DNA of 64,000 nucleotides from Ideonella sp. (GTDB lineage Bacteria > Pseudomonadota > Gammaproteobacteria > Burkholderiales > Burkholderiaceae_C): assembly GCF_016702655.1 (NCBI RefSeq), contig NZ_JADJDO010000039.1, forward strand, positions 62,001-126,000, given 5' to 3'. Both the position numbers and the translations under genes were made by a program. Below, piece after piece: positions 35,375-44,216 of this stretch (position 1 is the stretch's first letter; every line of letters starts with the position of its first letter). Under the pieces are notes generated by a model. The model had not been told where the DNA came from and did no database searches. It worked only from the letters and a program-made list of their open reading frames with translations.

Positions 35375-38188
35375 TCAGGCCGTGACCGCCTCTGCCGCGG
35401 GGGCCGCGAGCGCTCCCCGGACGGCGTCGTCGATCTGCCACTGCCGACCTTCGTCTCGGGCAGATTCGAATTCGCCTGCCGGCAGCACCCCCTGCAGTGC
35501 CGCCAATTGCATTGACCAGTGCTCCTCGGCCCTGGGCGCGCGCCTGAGGTTGAGGCGCTCGCGTGCGATATCGATCGCCCCGACGAGTCGCGCGGCATCG
35601 TCCTTGCGCAGTTCTAACCGCGCCAGAGCCGCGCAATCTTCGAGGCAGCCCAGCAGTTCGGCGCGCATGCCGAAGGCGTTGAACGACTGCAACGACTCGG
35701 CGAGCCGGCTTCGGGCCGACGCGACATCCGCACCCTGCAGGTCGATCTGGCCCAGGTGCCACAGCGCATTGGCCTCGCCGCGCTTGTCGCCGCCTTCGCG
35801 GCAGACGATCAGCGAGCGCTTGAAGTGCTGGGCAGCCTTGTCCGGGATGCCTGCGTCGAAAGCGGCTTCGCCGAGGTGGAGCTCGCACTCGCCCTCGATG
35901 TCGATCGACTTGATGTCGCGCGCGACGGCCAGGCACCGTTCGAGCAGGGTCCGGGCGGCGTCGAGTTCGCCGCGATAGTTCGCGATCTGCCCCAGGTGCA
36001 ACAGGCCGATCGCCTCGCCGACGCGGTCGCCGAGCTGCTTGAAGATTTGCAACGCCTCGCGCTCGCCGACTTCTGCGCCGGCTGCATCGCCGGTCTGCAG
36101 GCGCACCAGCGAAAGCGTCGACAGCGTCGCGGCGATGTCTACCGGGCTGCCGAGACTGCGGCGCAGTTCGAGGCAGGCTTCGAGCATCTTGAGCGCCTCG
36201 GCAAGGTCGCTCTGGCTCTCGGCAAGCCGCGAGCCGGCGTAGAGCGCCCAGGCGCGACCGATGTCCGACTCTTGGACCGGCGGCAGCGCCAGGGCTGCCT
36301 TGACGACGGCCCGGCCTTCGGTCGAATAGCCACGCAGGATCCAGAACCCAGAGAGCGACACCGCGAACTTGACTGCGATGATCGGATCCACGCCGCCGGC
36401 CAGCGCCAGCGCCACGGCCGCGCGCACGTTGTCGAGTTCGGCCTCGACCCGCCAGACCCAATCGGCCTGCTCGGGCCCCTCCAGGCCCTGGTTGGCCGCC
36501 TTGGCCATCACGAAGTAGTGGTCGCAATGCCGGGCCAGCGTGGCGCCCTGCTCGCCGCTCGCTTCGAGTTTCTCGAGTGCGTAGTCGCGGATCGTCTCGA
36601 GCATCCGGTAGCGCATGCCTTCATCGCGGTCGTCGAGCATGACGAGCGACTTCTCGAGTAGCGACTCGATCAGGTCGAGCACGTCGTCGGCAGCGAGCGG
36701 CTCGGTGCCGCAGACCTGCTCGGCGGCAGGCATGTCGAAGCCACCGACAAAGACGCTCAGGCGGTTCAACAAAGTCTGTTCGGGCTCGTCGAGCAGCTCG
36801 TAGGACCAGTCCACCAGGGCGCGCAGCGTCTGCTGGCGTTCGTCGTGCACGCGCGCGCCGCCGGTGAGGAGCTTGTAGCGGTCCTTCAGGCGCGTGTTGA
36901 TGTCGGCCACCGAAAGCGAACGGATCCGCGCCGCGGCAAGTTCGAGCGCGAGCGGGATGCCTTCGAGCCTTGCCACGAGCGCGGCCACGGCCGGCGCCTC
37001 GCGCTCGCCCAGTTCGAACGACGGCTTGTGCGATCGCGCCCGGTCGACGAACAGCCTCACCGCGGGCGAGCGCAGCAACGCCTTCGCGCCTTCGCCCTGC
37101 TGCGGCAGGGGCAGCGGATGGATCGGGTAGATCTTCTCGCCCGGTACGCGCAGTGCCTGGCGGCTCGACGCGAGCAGGCGCACGAAGGGCGCGGCCTTGA
37201 TGATGGCGTGCGCGAGGTCGGCGGCGGGCTTGATCAGATGCTCGCAGTTGTCGAGGATCAGCAGCATGCGCCGCGACTTGAGGTGTGCGCACACCGACTG
37301 CAGCAACGGCCGGTCGGGCTCTTCGCGCACGCCCACGGCTTGTGCGGCCTCGCTGACGACGAGCGCTGCGTCGCGGATCGGCGCCAGGTCGAGGAACCAC
37401 ACGCCGTCTGGAAACTCGTGCAGCATGTCGGCCGCCACCTGCAGCGACAGGCGAGTCTTGCCGAAGCCCCCCATTCCGAGCAGCGTCAGCAGGCGAGCAG
37501 CAGCGAGCTGGTCGCGCACCTCGTCCATCTCGCGCTCGCGGCCGACGAAGGAGGTACCCTGCTGCGGCAGGTTGTTCGGGACTTCGCGCACCGGCATCCA
37601 CCAGTCGCCGGCGCGGATGACGCGAAAAACCTTGTCGCTGTCGCTCGGCGCCGCGAAGTGCTGGTCGGGCTCGCCGACCTCGAACAGCTCGAGCGGGTCG
37701 GCCACGCCCTTGACCATCCAGTGGCCGTGCGACTGCAGGCGGTACGGGGTCTTGCCGAGGTCCTCGCGGGCCTCGGCGGAGAGCAGCGTCTGGCCGCCGC
37801 GCGCGATCGACATCACGCGCGCAGCGACCGGCTTGGCCAGGCCCTCGACCTCGAGCGGCTTGGCGCCGCGGGCGATGTCGGCAGCGTCGTTCTCGCGCAG
37901 GATCACCGGCCCGACATGCAGCCCGGCGCGGGCCTGCAATGGCGTCGGCAAGGTCGCGAGCGCGCGCTGGTAGGCAAGCGCATAGCCGACTGCATCGGCG
38001 GCGCCCTCGAACATCAACAGCATGCCGTCGGTCTTGTCGATCTCGCGTCCGCGCCAGAGCGGCAGCAGGTCGCGCGCGACACGGTCGTGCCCGGACCAGG
38101 CCTCGGCCATGGCCGCATCGCCGAGCTTCTCCGCCAACCTGGTGCTGTCCACCACGTCGGTCAGGAGCAGGGCTCGTACATCACTCAT
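35375..38188 (-). CDS. Cyclase-homology / STAND ATPase / TPR regulator protein
   Basis: Large protein of 937 aa. Residues about 1-165 are a class III nucleotidyl cyclase homology domain (LLLTDVVDST with metal-site Asp11, KTDGMLLMF with Asp54, RAGLHVGPV). The Asn-Arg part of the catalytic site is altered, since the VNxAAR block reads KPVAARV. Residues about 210-560 are a STAND (NB-ARC/AfsR-like) ATPase with GMGGFGKTRLS (238-248), LLILDNCEHL and the LASSRQALRVPGEKIYPIHPL sensor. From about 600 to the end are TPR-like helical repeats. The start at 38188 precedes the cyclase domain. It resembles AfsR/MalT-like signalling proteins but has no DNA-binding domain. Signal and output are unknown. Confidence 0.85.
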   Translation of the reverse strand: MSDVRALLLTDVVDSTRLAEKLGDAAMAEAWSGHDRVARDLLPLWRGREIDKTDGMLLMFEGAADAVGYALAYQRALATLPTPLQARAGLHVGPVILRENDAADIARGAKPLEVEGLAKPVAARVMSIARGGQTLLSAEAREDLGKTPYRLQSHGHWMVKGVADPLELFEVGEPDQHFAAPSDSDKVFRVIRAGDWWMPVREVPNNLPQQGTSFVGREREMDEVRDQLAAARLLTLLGMGGFGKTRLSLQVAADMLHEFPDGVWFLDLAPIRDAALVVSEAAQAVGVREEPDRPLLQSVCAHLKSRRMLLILDNCEHLIKPAADLAHAIIKAAPFVRLLASSRQALRVPGEKIYPIHPLPLPQQGEGAKALLRSPAVRLFVDRARSHKPSFELGEREAPAVAALVARLEGIPLALELAAARIRSLSVADINTRLKDRYKLLTGGARVHDERQQTLRALVDWSYELLDEPEQTLLNRLSVFVGGFDMPAAEQVCGTEPLAADDVLDLIESLLEKSLVMLDDRDEGMRYRMLETIRDYALEKLEASGEQGATLARHCDHYFVMAKAANQGLEGPEQADWVWRVEAELDNVRAAVALALAGGVDPIIAVKFAVSLSGFWILRGYSTEGRAVVKAALALPPVQESDIGRAWALYAGSRLAESQSDLAEALKMLEACLELRRSLGSPVDIAATLSTLSLVRLQTGDAAGAEVGEREALQIFKQLGDRVGEAIGLLHLGQIANYRGELDAARTLLERCLAVARDIKSIDIEGECELHLGEAAFDAGIPDKAAQHFKRSLIVCREGGDKRGEANALWHLGQIDLQGADVASARSRLAESLQSFNAFGMRAELLGCLEDCAALARLELRKDDAARLVGAIDIARERLNLRRAPRAEEHWSMQLAALQGVLPAGEFESARDEGRQWQIDDAVRGALAAPAAEAVTA

Positions 38189-38331
38189 GCGTGGCTGGGT
38201 CTTCGGGTCGCATCGCGCGCTGTCGCACGGCGGCAACGCGCGACTGTAAAGGCTGTCTCCGGCGCAGCATAGGCCCTAGAAGCGCAGGCCGCAAACGCTC
38301 GCGCCAGAACCGCAGCGGCCGCGGCAGGCTT

Positions 38332-39252
38332 TCACGAGAGTAGCCGGACGCCGTCGAGCTTGCACGCGTAGACCGCATTGCGCAGCGCGGCGATTGCCTC
38401 GTAGCGCGGGAAGCTGCGCCGCCAGGCGAGGACGACCCGGCGCGTCGGTACCGGGTCCGAGAACGGGAGATAGACCACGTGCGGCTGCTTGTCGTGCGGC
38501 ACCGACAACTGCGGCACGACCGTGATGCCCATGCCCGAGGCGACCATGTGCTTGATCGTCTCGAGCGACGAGCCCTCGAAGCTCTTGCGGATGCCTTCGG
38601 CGTTGCTCGCAAAGCGCGCGTACTCGGGGCAGGCCTCGAGCACGTGATCGCGGAAGCAGTGCCCGGTGCCGAGCAGCAGCATGGTCTCGTGCTTGAGCGC
38701 CTCGGCGGCCACGCTCGCGCGCTTGGCAAGCGGGTGGCCGCGCGGCACCGCCACCATGAAGGGCTCGTCGTAGAGCGGCGCCACGGCCAGACCCGTGTCC
38801 GGGAACGGCTCGGCCAGGATCGCGCAATCGAGCTCGCCGTTGCGCAGCATCTCGAGCAGGCGCGCGGTGAAGTTCTCCTGCAGCACGAGCGGCATCTGCG
38901 GCACGCGCTTGATCGCCTGGCGCACGAGGGTCGGCAGCAGGTAGGGCCCGATGGTGTAGATCAACCCCAGGCGCAGCGGTCCGGCAAGCGGATCCTTGCC
39001 GCGCTTGGCGGTCTCCTTGATGCCGGCCGCCATCTCGATCACGGCCTGCGCCTGGCGCACGATTTCCTCGCCGAGCGGCGTCACGCCGACCTCGCCGCTG
39101 GCGCGTTCGAAGATCTTGACCTCGAGCTCCTCTTCGAGCTTCTTGATCGCGACCGAGAGCGTCGGCTGCGACACGAAGCAGGCCTCGGCGGCACGGCCGA
39201 AATGGCGCTCGCGCGCGAGCGCGACGATGTAGCGCAGTTCGGTCAGGGTCAA
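38332..39252 (-). CDS. oxyR: LysR-family hydrogen peroxide regulator OxyR
   Basis: Peroxide sensor and transcription factor of 306 aa. The N-terminal helix-turn-helix is LTELRYIVALARERHFGRAA and VSQPTLSVAIKKLEEEL. The two redox cysteines are in GTGHCFRDHVLEACPEYARF, spaced as in E. coli OxyR (Cys199/Cys208). The start is the TTG at 39252: AAGGAGG lies 7 bases before it, no ATG is available, and homology begins at exactly this point. It lies 92 bp after recG on the same strand, a common order in Burkholderiales. Confidence 0.94.
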   Translation of the reverse strand: MTLTELRYIVALARERHFGRAAEACFVSQPTLSVAIKKLEEELEVKIFERASGEVGVTPLGEEIVRQAQAVIEMAAGIKETAKRGKDPLAGPLRLGLIYTIGPYLLPTLVRQAIKRVPQMPLVLQENFTARLLEMLRNGELDCAILAEPFPDTGLAVAPLYDEPFMVAVPRGHPLAKRASVAAEALKHETMLLLGTGHCFRDHVLEACPEYARFASNAEGIRKSFEGSSLETIKHMVASGMGITVVPQLSVPHDKQPHVVYLPFSDPVPTRRVVLAWRRSFPRYEAIAALRNAVYACKLDGVRLLS

Positions 39253-39344
39253 CGGGTAACCTCCTTGCTTTGCACTGCAGTGCGAGCCGGCTTCAGGGCG
39301 GCCGGGCCGGGGCCCAGGCGCCGATTGTGCCGTCCAGGTCGTGG

Positions 39345-41465
39345 TCAGGCGTTCATGAAGTCCCGCCGCGTGCCGAGCCAGCGCTCGATCTGCGCGCGCG
39401 CGATGTCCGGATGCCGTTCGAGCAGGCGCGCCGCCTCGCTGCGCGCACGCTGCAGCAGCGCGCCATCCTCGTTCAGGTCGGCAAAGCGCAGCAAGGCGGC
39501 GCCCGACTGGCGCGACCCCATGAACTCGCCCGGGCCGCGGATCTCGAGGTCGCGGCGCGCGATCTCGAAGCCGTCGTTCGTCTCGAGCATCGCCTTGAGC
39601 CGTGCGCGCGCCGTCTCGCCGAGCGGTGTTGCATAGAGCAGCACGCAGGCACTCGCCACCGGCCCGCGGCCGACGCGGCCGCGCAGCTGGTGCAGTTGCG
39701 CGAGGCCGAAACGCTCGGCATGCTCGATCACCATCAGCGAGGCGTTGGGGATGTCGACGCCGACTTCGATCACCGTCGTCGCGACGAGCACCGCCATCGC
39801 GCCCGACGCGAAAGCCGCCATCGCCGCGGCCTTCTCGGTCCCCGCCAGGCGGCCATGGATCAGGCCGACCGTGCAAGCCGGCAGCGCCTGCACCAGCCGG
39901 GCGTGCGTCTCGACCGCGTTCTGCAAGTCCAATGCCTCCGACGCCTCGACGAGCGGGCAGACCCAGTACACCTGCCGGCCGCGCGCCACCTCGTCGCGGA
40001 TGCGCGCGACCACTTCGTCACGCCGCGATTCGGCAAACAGCTTCGTGACGATCGGCGTGCGCCCGGGCGGCAATGCGTCGATCGTGCTGACGTCGAGATC
40101 GGCGTAGTAGCTCATCGCCAGCGTGCGCGGGATCGGCGTTGCCGACATCATCAGAAGGTGAGGTTCGAGCTGCGCTCGAACCTCACCTTGCGGTGTGGAT
40201 GTCACGCCCTCCCCCTCCCCCTCCCTCCCCCTCGCGGGGGAGGGCCTGTCAGGGTCGTCGAGCTTGGCGCGCAGCGCCAGCCGCTGCGCGACGCCGAAGC
40301 GGTGCTGCTCGTCCACCACCGCCAGGCCAAGGCGGGCGAAGGCGACGTCGTGCTGGATCACCGCATGCGTGCCGACGACGAGCGCCGCCTCGCCCGAGGC
40401 GACCTGCGTCAGCATCTTGGTGCGCCCTTTGCCCTTGCGGCTGCCGGTGAGCCAGGCCACCGTGACGCCGAGCGGCGCCAGCCACTGCACGAGCTTGCCG
40501 AAATGCTGTTCGGCGAGGATCTCGGTCGGCGCCATCAGCGCGCATTGCCAGCCGGCATCGATCGCGCGGCAGGCCGCGAGTGCGGCGACGACCGTCTTGC
40601 CCGCGCCGACGTCGCCCTGCAGCAGGCGGTGCATGGGCTGCGTGCGCGCCAGGTCGGCATCGATCTCGGCGCAGACGCGGCGCTGGGCTGGCGTCAACGC
40701 AAACGGCAGCGCGGCGAGCAGCCCCGCGTGCAGGCCGTTCGCGGCCGAAGGCAGCGCCGGCGCGCGCAGCAGCGCGCGCGCACGCACGGCTTCGGCCTGG
40801 GCGAGTTGCTGGGCCAGCAGCTCCTCGTACTTCAATCGCTGCCAGGCCGGATGCGAACGGTCTTCGAGCGCTGCCTGGGTCAGGCTGGCCGGCGGTTGGT
40901 GCAGCAACTGCAACGCGTCCGCGAGCGCCGGCAGACCGGCGGGGACCGACTCGGCGGGCAGCAGCTCGGCCAGCGGCGCGCGCGCCAGCGCTGCGGCCAC
41001 GGCCTTGCGCAGATAGGCCTGCGGCAGTTGCGCGCTGGTCGGGTAGACGGGGGTGAGCCGGTCCGGCAGCGGCGTGTCGGCATCGACTGCCTTGAACGCC
41101 GGGTGCACCATCTCGCGCCCGAGAAAGCCGCCGCGCAGTTCGCCGCGCACGCGCACCAGCTTGCCGGGTGCGAGCGCCTTCTGGTGCGACGGATAGAAGT
41201 GCAGGAAGCGCAGCACGAGCTCATCGCTCGCGTCGGCGATGCGCACGACGAACTGGCGCCTGGACCTGAACTCGACCTTGGCTTCCAGCACCCGGCCCTG
41301 CACCTGCGCCGTCTCGCCGTCGCGCAGCTCGGCGATCGCGGCGATGCGCGTCTCGTCCTCGTAACGCAGCGGCAGGTGCAGCGCGAGGTCGATGTCGCGC
41401 ACCAGGCCGAGCTTGGCCATTGCGCGTTGCGGTGCAGACGGGGCGCGGGGCTGGCCGGCGGTCAT
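39345..41465 (-). CDS. recG: ATP-dependent DNA helicase RecG, with repeat-encoded insertion
   Basis: Branch-migrating helicase that rescues stalled forks; 706 aa. Visible are a wedge/OB domain (VQGRVLEAKVEFR), Walker A LLQGDVGAGKTVVAAL, motif II DEQHRFGVAQRLALR, motif III MSATPIPRTLAMS, and LHQLRGRVGRG with the C-terminal end. About 26 extra residues (about 401-436) sit between motifs II and III, translated from repeat DNA at 40155-40244 (for example RGREGEGEG). The start is the ATG at 41465; MAKLGL slightly downstream is possible. It follows the TRIC gene by 45 bp and precedes oxyR. Whether the insertion harms activity is not known. Confidence 0.93.
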   Translation of the reverse strand: MTAGQPRAPSAPQRAMAKLGLVRDIDLALHLPLRYEDETRIAAIAELRDGETAQVQGRVLEAKVEFRSRRQFVVRIADASDELVLRFLHFYPSHQKALAPGKLVRVRGELRGGFLGREMVHPAFKAVDADTPLPDRLTPVYPTSAQLPQAYLRKAVAAALARAPLAELLPAESVPAGLPALADALQLLHQPPASLTQAALEDRSHPAWQRLKYEELLAQQLAQAEAVRARALLRAPALPSAANGLHAGLLAALPFALTPAQRRVCAEIDADLARTQPMHRLLQGDVGAGKTVVAALAACRAIDAGWQCALMAPTEILAEQHFGKLVQWLAPLGVTVAWLTGSRKGKGRTKMLTQVASGEAALVVGTHAVIQHDVAFARLGLAVVDEQHRFGVAQRLALRAKLDDPDRPSPARGREGEGEGVTSTPQGEVRAQLEPHLLMMSATPIPRTLAMSYYADLDVSTIDALPPGRTPIVTKLFAESRRDEVVARIRDEVARGRQVYWVCPLVEASEALDLQNAVETHARLVQALPACTVGLIHGRLAGTEKAAAMAAFASGAMAVLVATTVIEVGVDIPNASLMVIEHAERFGLAQLHQLRGRVGRGPVASACVLLYATPLGETARARLKAMLETNDGFEIARRDLEIRGPGEFMGSRQSGAALLRFADLNEDGALLQRARSEAARLLERHPDIARAQIERWLGTRRDFMNA
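40155..40244 (-). repeat. Repeat pair inserted in frame within recG
   Basis: 40155-40189 is a perfect inverted repeat with 16-bp arms (AAGGTGAGGTTCGAGC and its complement) and a 3-base loop. 40207-40244 is a REP-like hairpin with a GGGAGGGGGAGGG-type tail on the minus strand, the same layout as the ends of the DUF559 unit (hairpin, then GGG-GAGGG tail). Together they encode the extra RecG residues between helicase motifs II and III. Confidence 0.75.
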
Positions 41466-41510
41466 TGGCGCCGATTCTCGTCGCACCCCTGGGTCGCGAG
41501 CGTCAGCAAC

Positions 41511-42170
41511 CTACCCGCCCGGCTCGCCGCCCGGTGACCAGCGCGGCAGCCTGGTGTCGGCGATCAGTGCGGCCACGCGCAGCCCGGTGGCCGTGGCCGC
41601 TGCGGCGAGCAGCGCCCAGCCGCCGGCCACGCCGAGCGCCTGCGCGCCGACCAGCACCCAGCCACCCGCGAAGGCGCACAGCGCATAGGGCCGGTGGTCG
41701 GCGAACGCGCTCGGGATCTCGTTGCAGACGATGTCGCGCAGCACGCCGCCGAAGACCGCGGTGACGACGCCCATCAGTACCGCGACGATGGCCGGCAGGC
41801 CCTGCGCGAGCGCGATCTGCGTGCCGCCGGCGCTGAACAGGCCCAGGCCGAGCGCGTCGGGCCACTGCATCGCGCGCGCCGTCGGCGCGAAGTGGCGCGC
41901 GCGCAGGAAGATCATCGCCGCGACGCACAGCGCGAGCAGCGCCCACAGCCACGCTGCATGCTCGACCCAGAAGAACGGGCGGCGGTCGAGCAGTACGTCG
42001 CGCAGCGTGCCGCCGCCGAACGCCGTCAGCCCGGCGACCATGCACACGCCGACGGCGTCGAGGCGCTTGCGCGCCGCCTCGAGCAGGCCCGACAGCGCAA
42101 ACGCGACGGTCGCCCCGGCCTCGACGGCTTGCAGCAGCAGCGCGAGATAGGCAGGGGGCTCGGTGGTCAT
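41511..42170 (-). CDS. TRIC cation channel family protein (UPF0126)
   Basis: Membrane protein of 219 aa with seven predicted helices arranged as two related three-helix repeats plus one. Each repeat has the glycine-rich kink motif: GLTAFGGGTLRDVLLDRRP (about residues 46-64) and GVVTAVFGGVLRDIVCNEIP (about 130-149). These are the marks of TRIC/YadS-like proteins, trimeric monovalent cation channels in studied prokaryotic members. It is the first gene of a leftward run with recG and oxyR and is divergent from queA across 59 bp. Confidence 0.9.
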   Translation of the reverse strand: MTTEPPAYLALLLQAVEAGATVAFALSGLLEAARKRLDAVGVCMVAGLTAFGGGTLRDVLLDRRPFFWVEHAAWLWALLALCVAAMIFLRARHFAPTARAMQWPDALGLGLFSAGGTQIALAQGLPAIVAVLMGVVTAVFGGVLRDIVCNEIPSAFADHRPYALCAFAGGWVLVGAQALGVAGGWALLAAAATATGLRVAALIADTRLPRWSPGGEPGG

Positions 42171-42229
42171 GGGCGCTTGTCGGGGATGGCTTGCAGACAG
42201 CGCGGATGTTAGTTCGGCGCGGCACGACA

Positions 42230-43309
42230 ATGCCGTCCGTGCCGACCCTCTCGCCTCTCACCCTCACCGACTTCGATTACGAACTGCCGCCCGAGCTGAT
42301 CGCCCAGCATCCGGCGCCCGAGCGCAGCGGCTCGCGCTTGCTCGACGGCCGCGGCGCGGCGGCCGTCGATCGGGCGTTGCGTGACCTGCCCGCGCTGCTC
42401 GATCCCGGCGACCTGCTCGTCTTCAACGACACGCGCGTCATCAAGGCGCGCCTGCACGGCCACAAGCAGGGCAGCGGCGGCGCGGTCGAACTGCTTGTCG
42501 AACGCGTCCTGACCGGCAACGAGGTGTGGGCGCAGTTGCGCGCGAGCAAGACGCCGCGGCCGGGCACGTGGTTGCGCCTGGCCGACGCCTTCGACGCCGA
42601 GGTGCTGGGCCGCGGCGGTGCCGACGGATCGCTCTACCGGCTGCGCTTCCCGGCCGAACCGCTCGCGTTGCTCGACGCGCACGGCCACGTGCCGCTGCCG
42701 CCCTACATCCGCCATGCCGACGATGCAGACGACGCGGCGCGCTACCAGAGCGTGTTCGCCGCGCGGCCGGGCGCGGTCGCGGCGCCGACGGCGTCGCTGC
42801 ATTTCGACGAGGAGCTGCTTGTCGCGCTGCGCATGCGCGGCGTCGCGACGGCCAAGGTCACGCTGCACGTGGGCGCAGGCACCTTCCTGCCGATCCGCGT
42901 CGCCGACATCGCGCAGCACCGCATGCACAGCGAATGGTTCGAGGTTGGCGCCGACACGGTGGCAGCGATCGAGGCGACGCGCGCCACGGGCGGCCGCATC
43001 GTCGCGGTCGGCACGACGGTGCTGCGCGCGCTCGAATCGGCGGCGCGTTCCGGCGCGCTGCAGCCGACCGTCGGCGAGACCGACATCTTCATCATCCCCG
43101 GCTTCGAGTTCCGCGTCGTCGACCGCCTGGTCACGAACTTCCACCTTCCGCGCAGCACGCTGCTGATGCTCGTCGCCGCTTTCGCCGGCCACGCGCACGC
43201 GATGGCGCTGTACCGCCACGCGGTCGAGGCGCGCTACCGCTTCTTCAGCTACGGCGACGCGATGTTGCTCGCGCGCGGCGGGGGGCCGACCCCGCGAACC
43301 GGGGGTTAA
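42230..43309 (+). CDS. queA: S-adenosylmethionine:tRNA ribosyltransferase-isomerase
   Basis: Adds the ribosyl part of SAM to preQ1 in tRNA to make epoxyqueuosine. Length is 359 aa, usual for QueA. The family text includes FDYELPPELIAQHPAPERSGSRLL, GDLLVFNDTRVIKARL, AAPTASLHFDEELL, TLHVGAGTFLPIR, HSEWFEV and TNFHLPRSTLLMLVAAFAG. The ATG at 42230 is the first start after the divergent promoter region. The next housekeeping gene, tgt, works in the same pathway, but a PEP-CTERM gene lies between them. The end of queA overlaps a candidate operator. Confidence 0.95.
   Translation: MPSVPTLSPLTLTDFDYELPPELIAQHPAPERSGSRLLDGRGAAAVDRALRDLPALLDPGDLLVFNDTRVIKARLHGHKQGSGGAVELLVERVLTGNEVWAQLRASKTPRPGTWLRLADAFDAEVLGRGGADGSLYRLRFPAEPLALLDAHGHVPLPPYIRHADDADDAARYQSVFAARPGAVAAPTASLHFDEELLVALRMRGVATAKVTLHVGAGTFLPIRVADIAQHRMHSEWFEVGADTVAAIEATRATGGRIVAVGTTVLRALESAARSGALQPTVGETDIFIIPGFEFRVVDRLVTNFHLPRSTLLMLVAAFAGHAHAMALYRHAVEARYRFFSYGDAMLLARGGGPTPRTGG
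43289..43306 (+). promoter_or_regulatory. Candidate PEP-CTERM operator (C-run/G-run inverted repeat)
   Basis: ACCCCGCGAACCGGGGGT overlaps the last codons of queA, 67 bp (centre) before the PEP-CTERM start at 43364. A weak -10-like TACATG is at 43341, 40 bp after the G-run begins, a spacing like that of the element at 34493. It shares the CGAACCGGGGGTT half with the element at 16491. Confidence 0.45.
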
Positions 43310-43363
43310 CTTGCGGCTCGGGTTCGGGTACCGTCTAGCCTACATGCTACGAGGAGTTGCGCG

Positions 43364-44050
43364 ATGAATCTGAAGGCAATGGCGATTGCGGCGGGATGTC
43401 TGGTGGCGGCTGTGCCTGCCATGGCGGCGCCGGTGGTCTGGGTCGACTGGACCAGCGGAACGCCGGGTGCAAGCGGCTCGGCGAGCGGCGTCGTCGACCT
43501 CGGTGCCCCCGGGCCCGATGCGAGCGACATCGCAGTCAGCTATTCGGGTGAGATTGCGTTCATCCAGACGGCGGGTGGTACCGACTACTGGAAGCCGGCG
43601 GCTCCCTACATCAGCGCGCTGGTCGACAACGCGCCCGGCACGCCGGACATCATCGCGCTGTCCTCGGCAACCTCCAAGACGCTGACCTTCTCGGCGCCGG
43701 TCGACAACCTGTTCTTCGCCGTCGTCAGCCTGAACGGCAACGGCTACTCGTTCAACGAGGACTTCGAGATCGTCAGCTCTGGCTGCGGCTACTGGGGCTG
43801 TGGCAGCTTCAGCAAGGAGATCGTCGGCAGCGAGTACCGCCTGATCGGCAGCGGCGAGCCGCACGGAGTGATCCGCTTCAACCGAGCCGTCGATTCCATT
43901 ACCTGGAGCAGCCTGACCAACGAGAACTGGAACGGCTTCACGGTCGGCACCTATGGTGCAGCGCCGGTTCCGGAGCCGTCGAGCTATGCGCTGATGGCGC
44001 TCGGGCTGGCCGTGTTGGGCGGCGTCGCTCGTCGTCGCGCGGTGCGCTGA
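43364..44050 (+). CDS. PEP-CTERM sorting domain-containing exported protein
   Basis: Exported protein of 228 aa. The signal peptide is MNLKAMAIAAGCLVAAVPAMA, cleaved before APVVWVDWTS. The body has a beta-strand-like TSKTLTFSAPVDNLFFAVVS stretch and a Cys-Gly knot-like SSGCGYWGCGSF, features common in PEP-CTERM proteins of this order. The sorting signal is VPEPSSYALMALGLAVLGG followed by RRRAVR. GAGGAG precedes the ATG by about 9 bases. It is inserted between queA and tgt and followed by its own terminator. Function unknown. Confidence 0.9.
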   Translation: MNLKAMAIAAGCLVAAVPAMAAPVVWVDWTSGTPGASGSASGVVDLGAPGPDASDIAVSYSGEIAFIQTAGGTDYWKPAAPYISALVDNAPGTPDIIALSSATSKTLTFSAPVDNLFFAVVSLNGNGYSFNEDFEIVSSGCGYWGCGSFSKEIVGSEYRLIGSGEPHGVIRFNRAVDSITWSSLTNENWNGFTVGTYGAAPVPEPSSYALMALGLAVLGGVARRRAVR

Positions 44051-44082
44051 GCGGCACGACAGTCCTGCGGGTTGGGCATTGC

Positions 44083-44102
44083 AGGGGCGCTTCGGCGCCC
44101 CT
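44083..44102 (+). terminator. Rho-independent terminator after PEP-CTERM gene
   Basis: Stem AGGGGCGC/GCGCCCCT with a TTCG loop, followed by CGTCTTGTCT, 33 bp after the PEP-CTERM stop. It has the same design as the terminator at 17228. Confidence 0.75.
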
Positions 44103-44159
44103 CGTCTTGTCTGCATGACGACCCCAAACTCGCTGCTCTCGCGCCCCCCAAGTGGAGTT

Positions 44160-44191
44160 CAGTCCTCTTGGGAGCGGCCCGGCGAGGACTG
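44160..44191 (+). repeat. Hairpin repeat with conserved loop core, upstream of tgt
   Basis: An 8-bp stem CAGTCCTC/GAGGACTG encloses TTGGGAGCGGCCCGGC, the same 16-base loop as at 19133-19168. The stems of the two copies differ but stay complementary. The upstream flank (CTCGCGCCCCCCAAG) also resembles the flank of the gltK copy. It ends 25 bp before the tgt start. Confidence 0.8.
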
Positions 44192-44216
44192 ATTGCGGGC
44201 GGCGACAATGCGCCGC

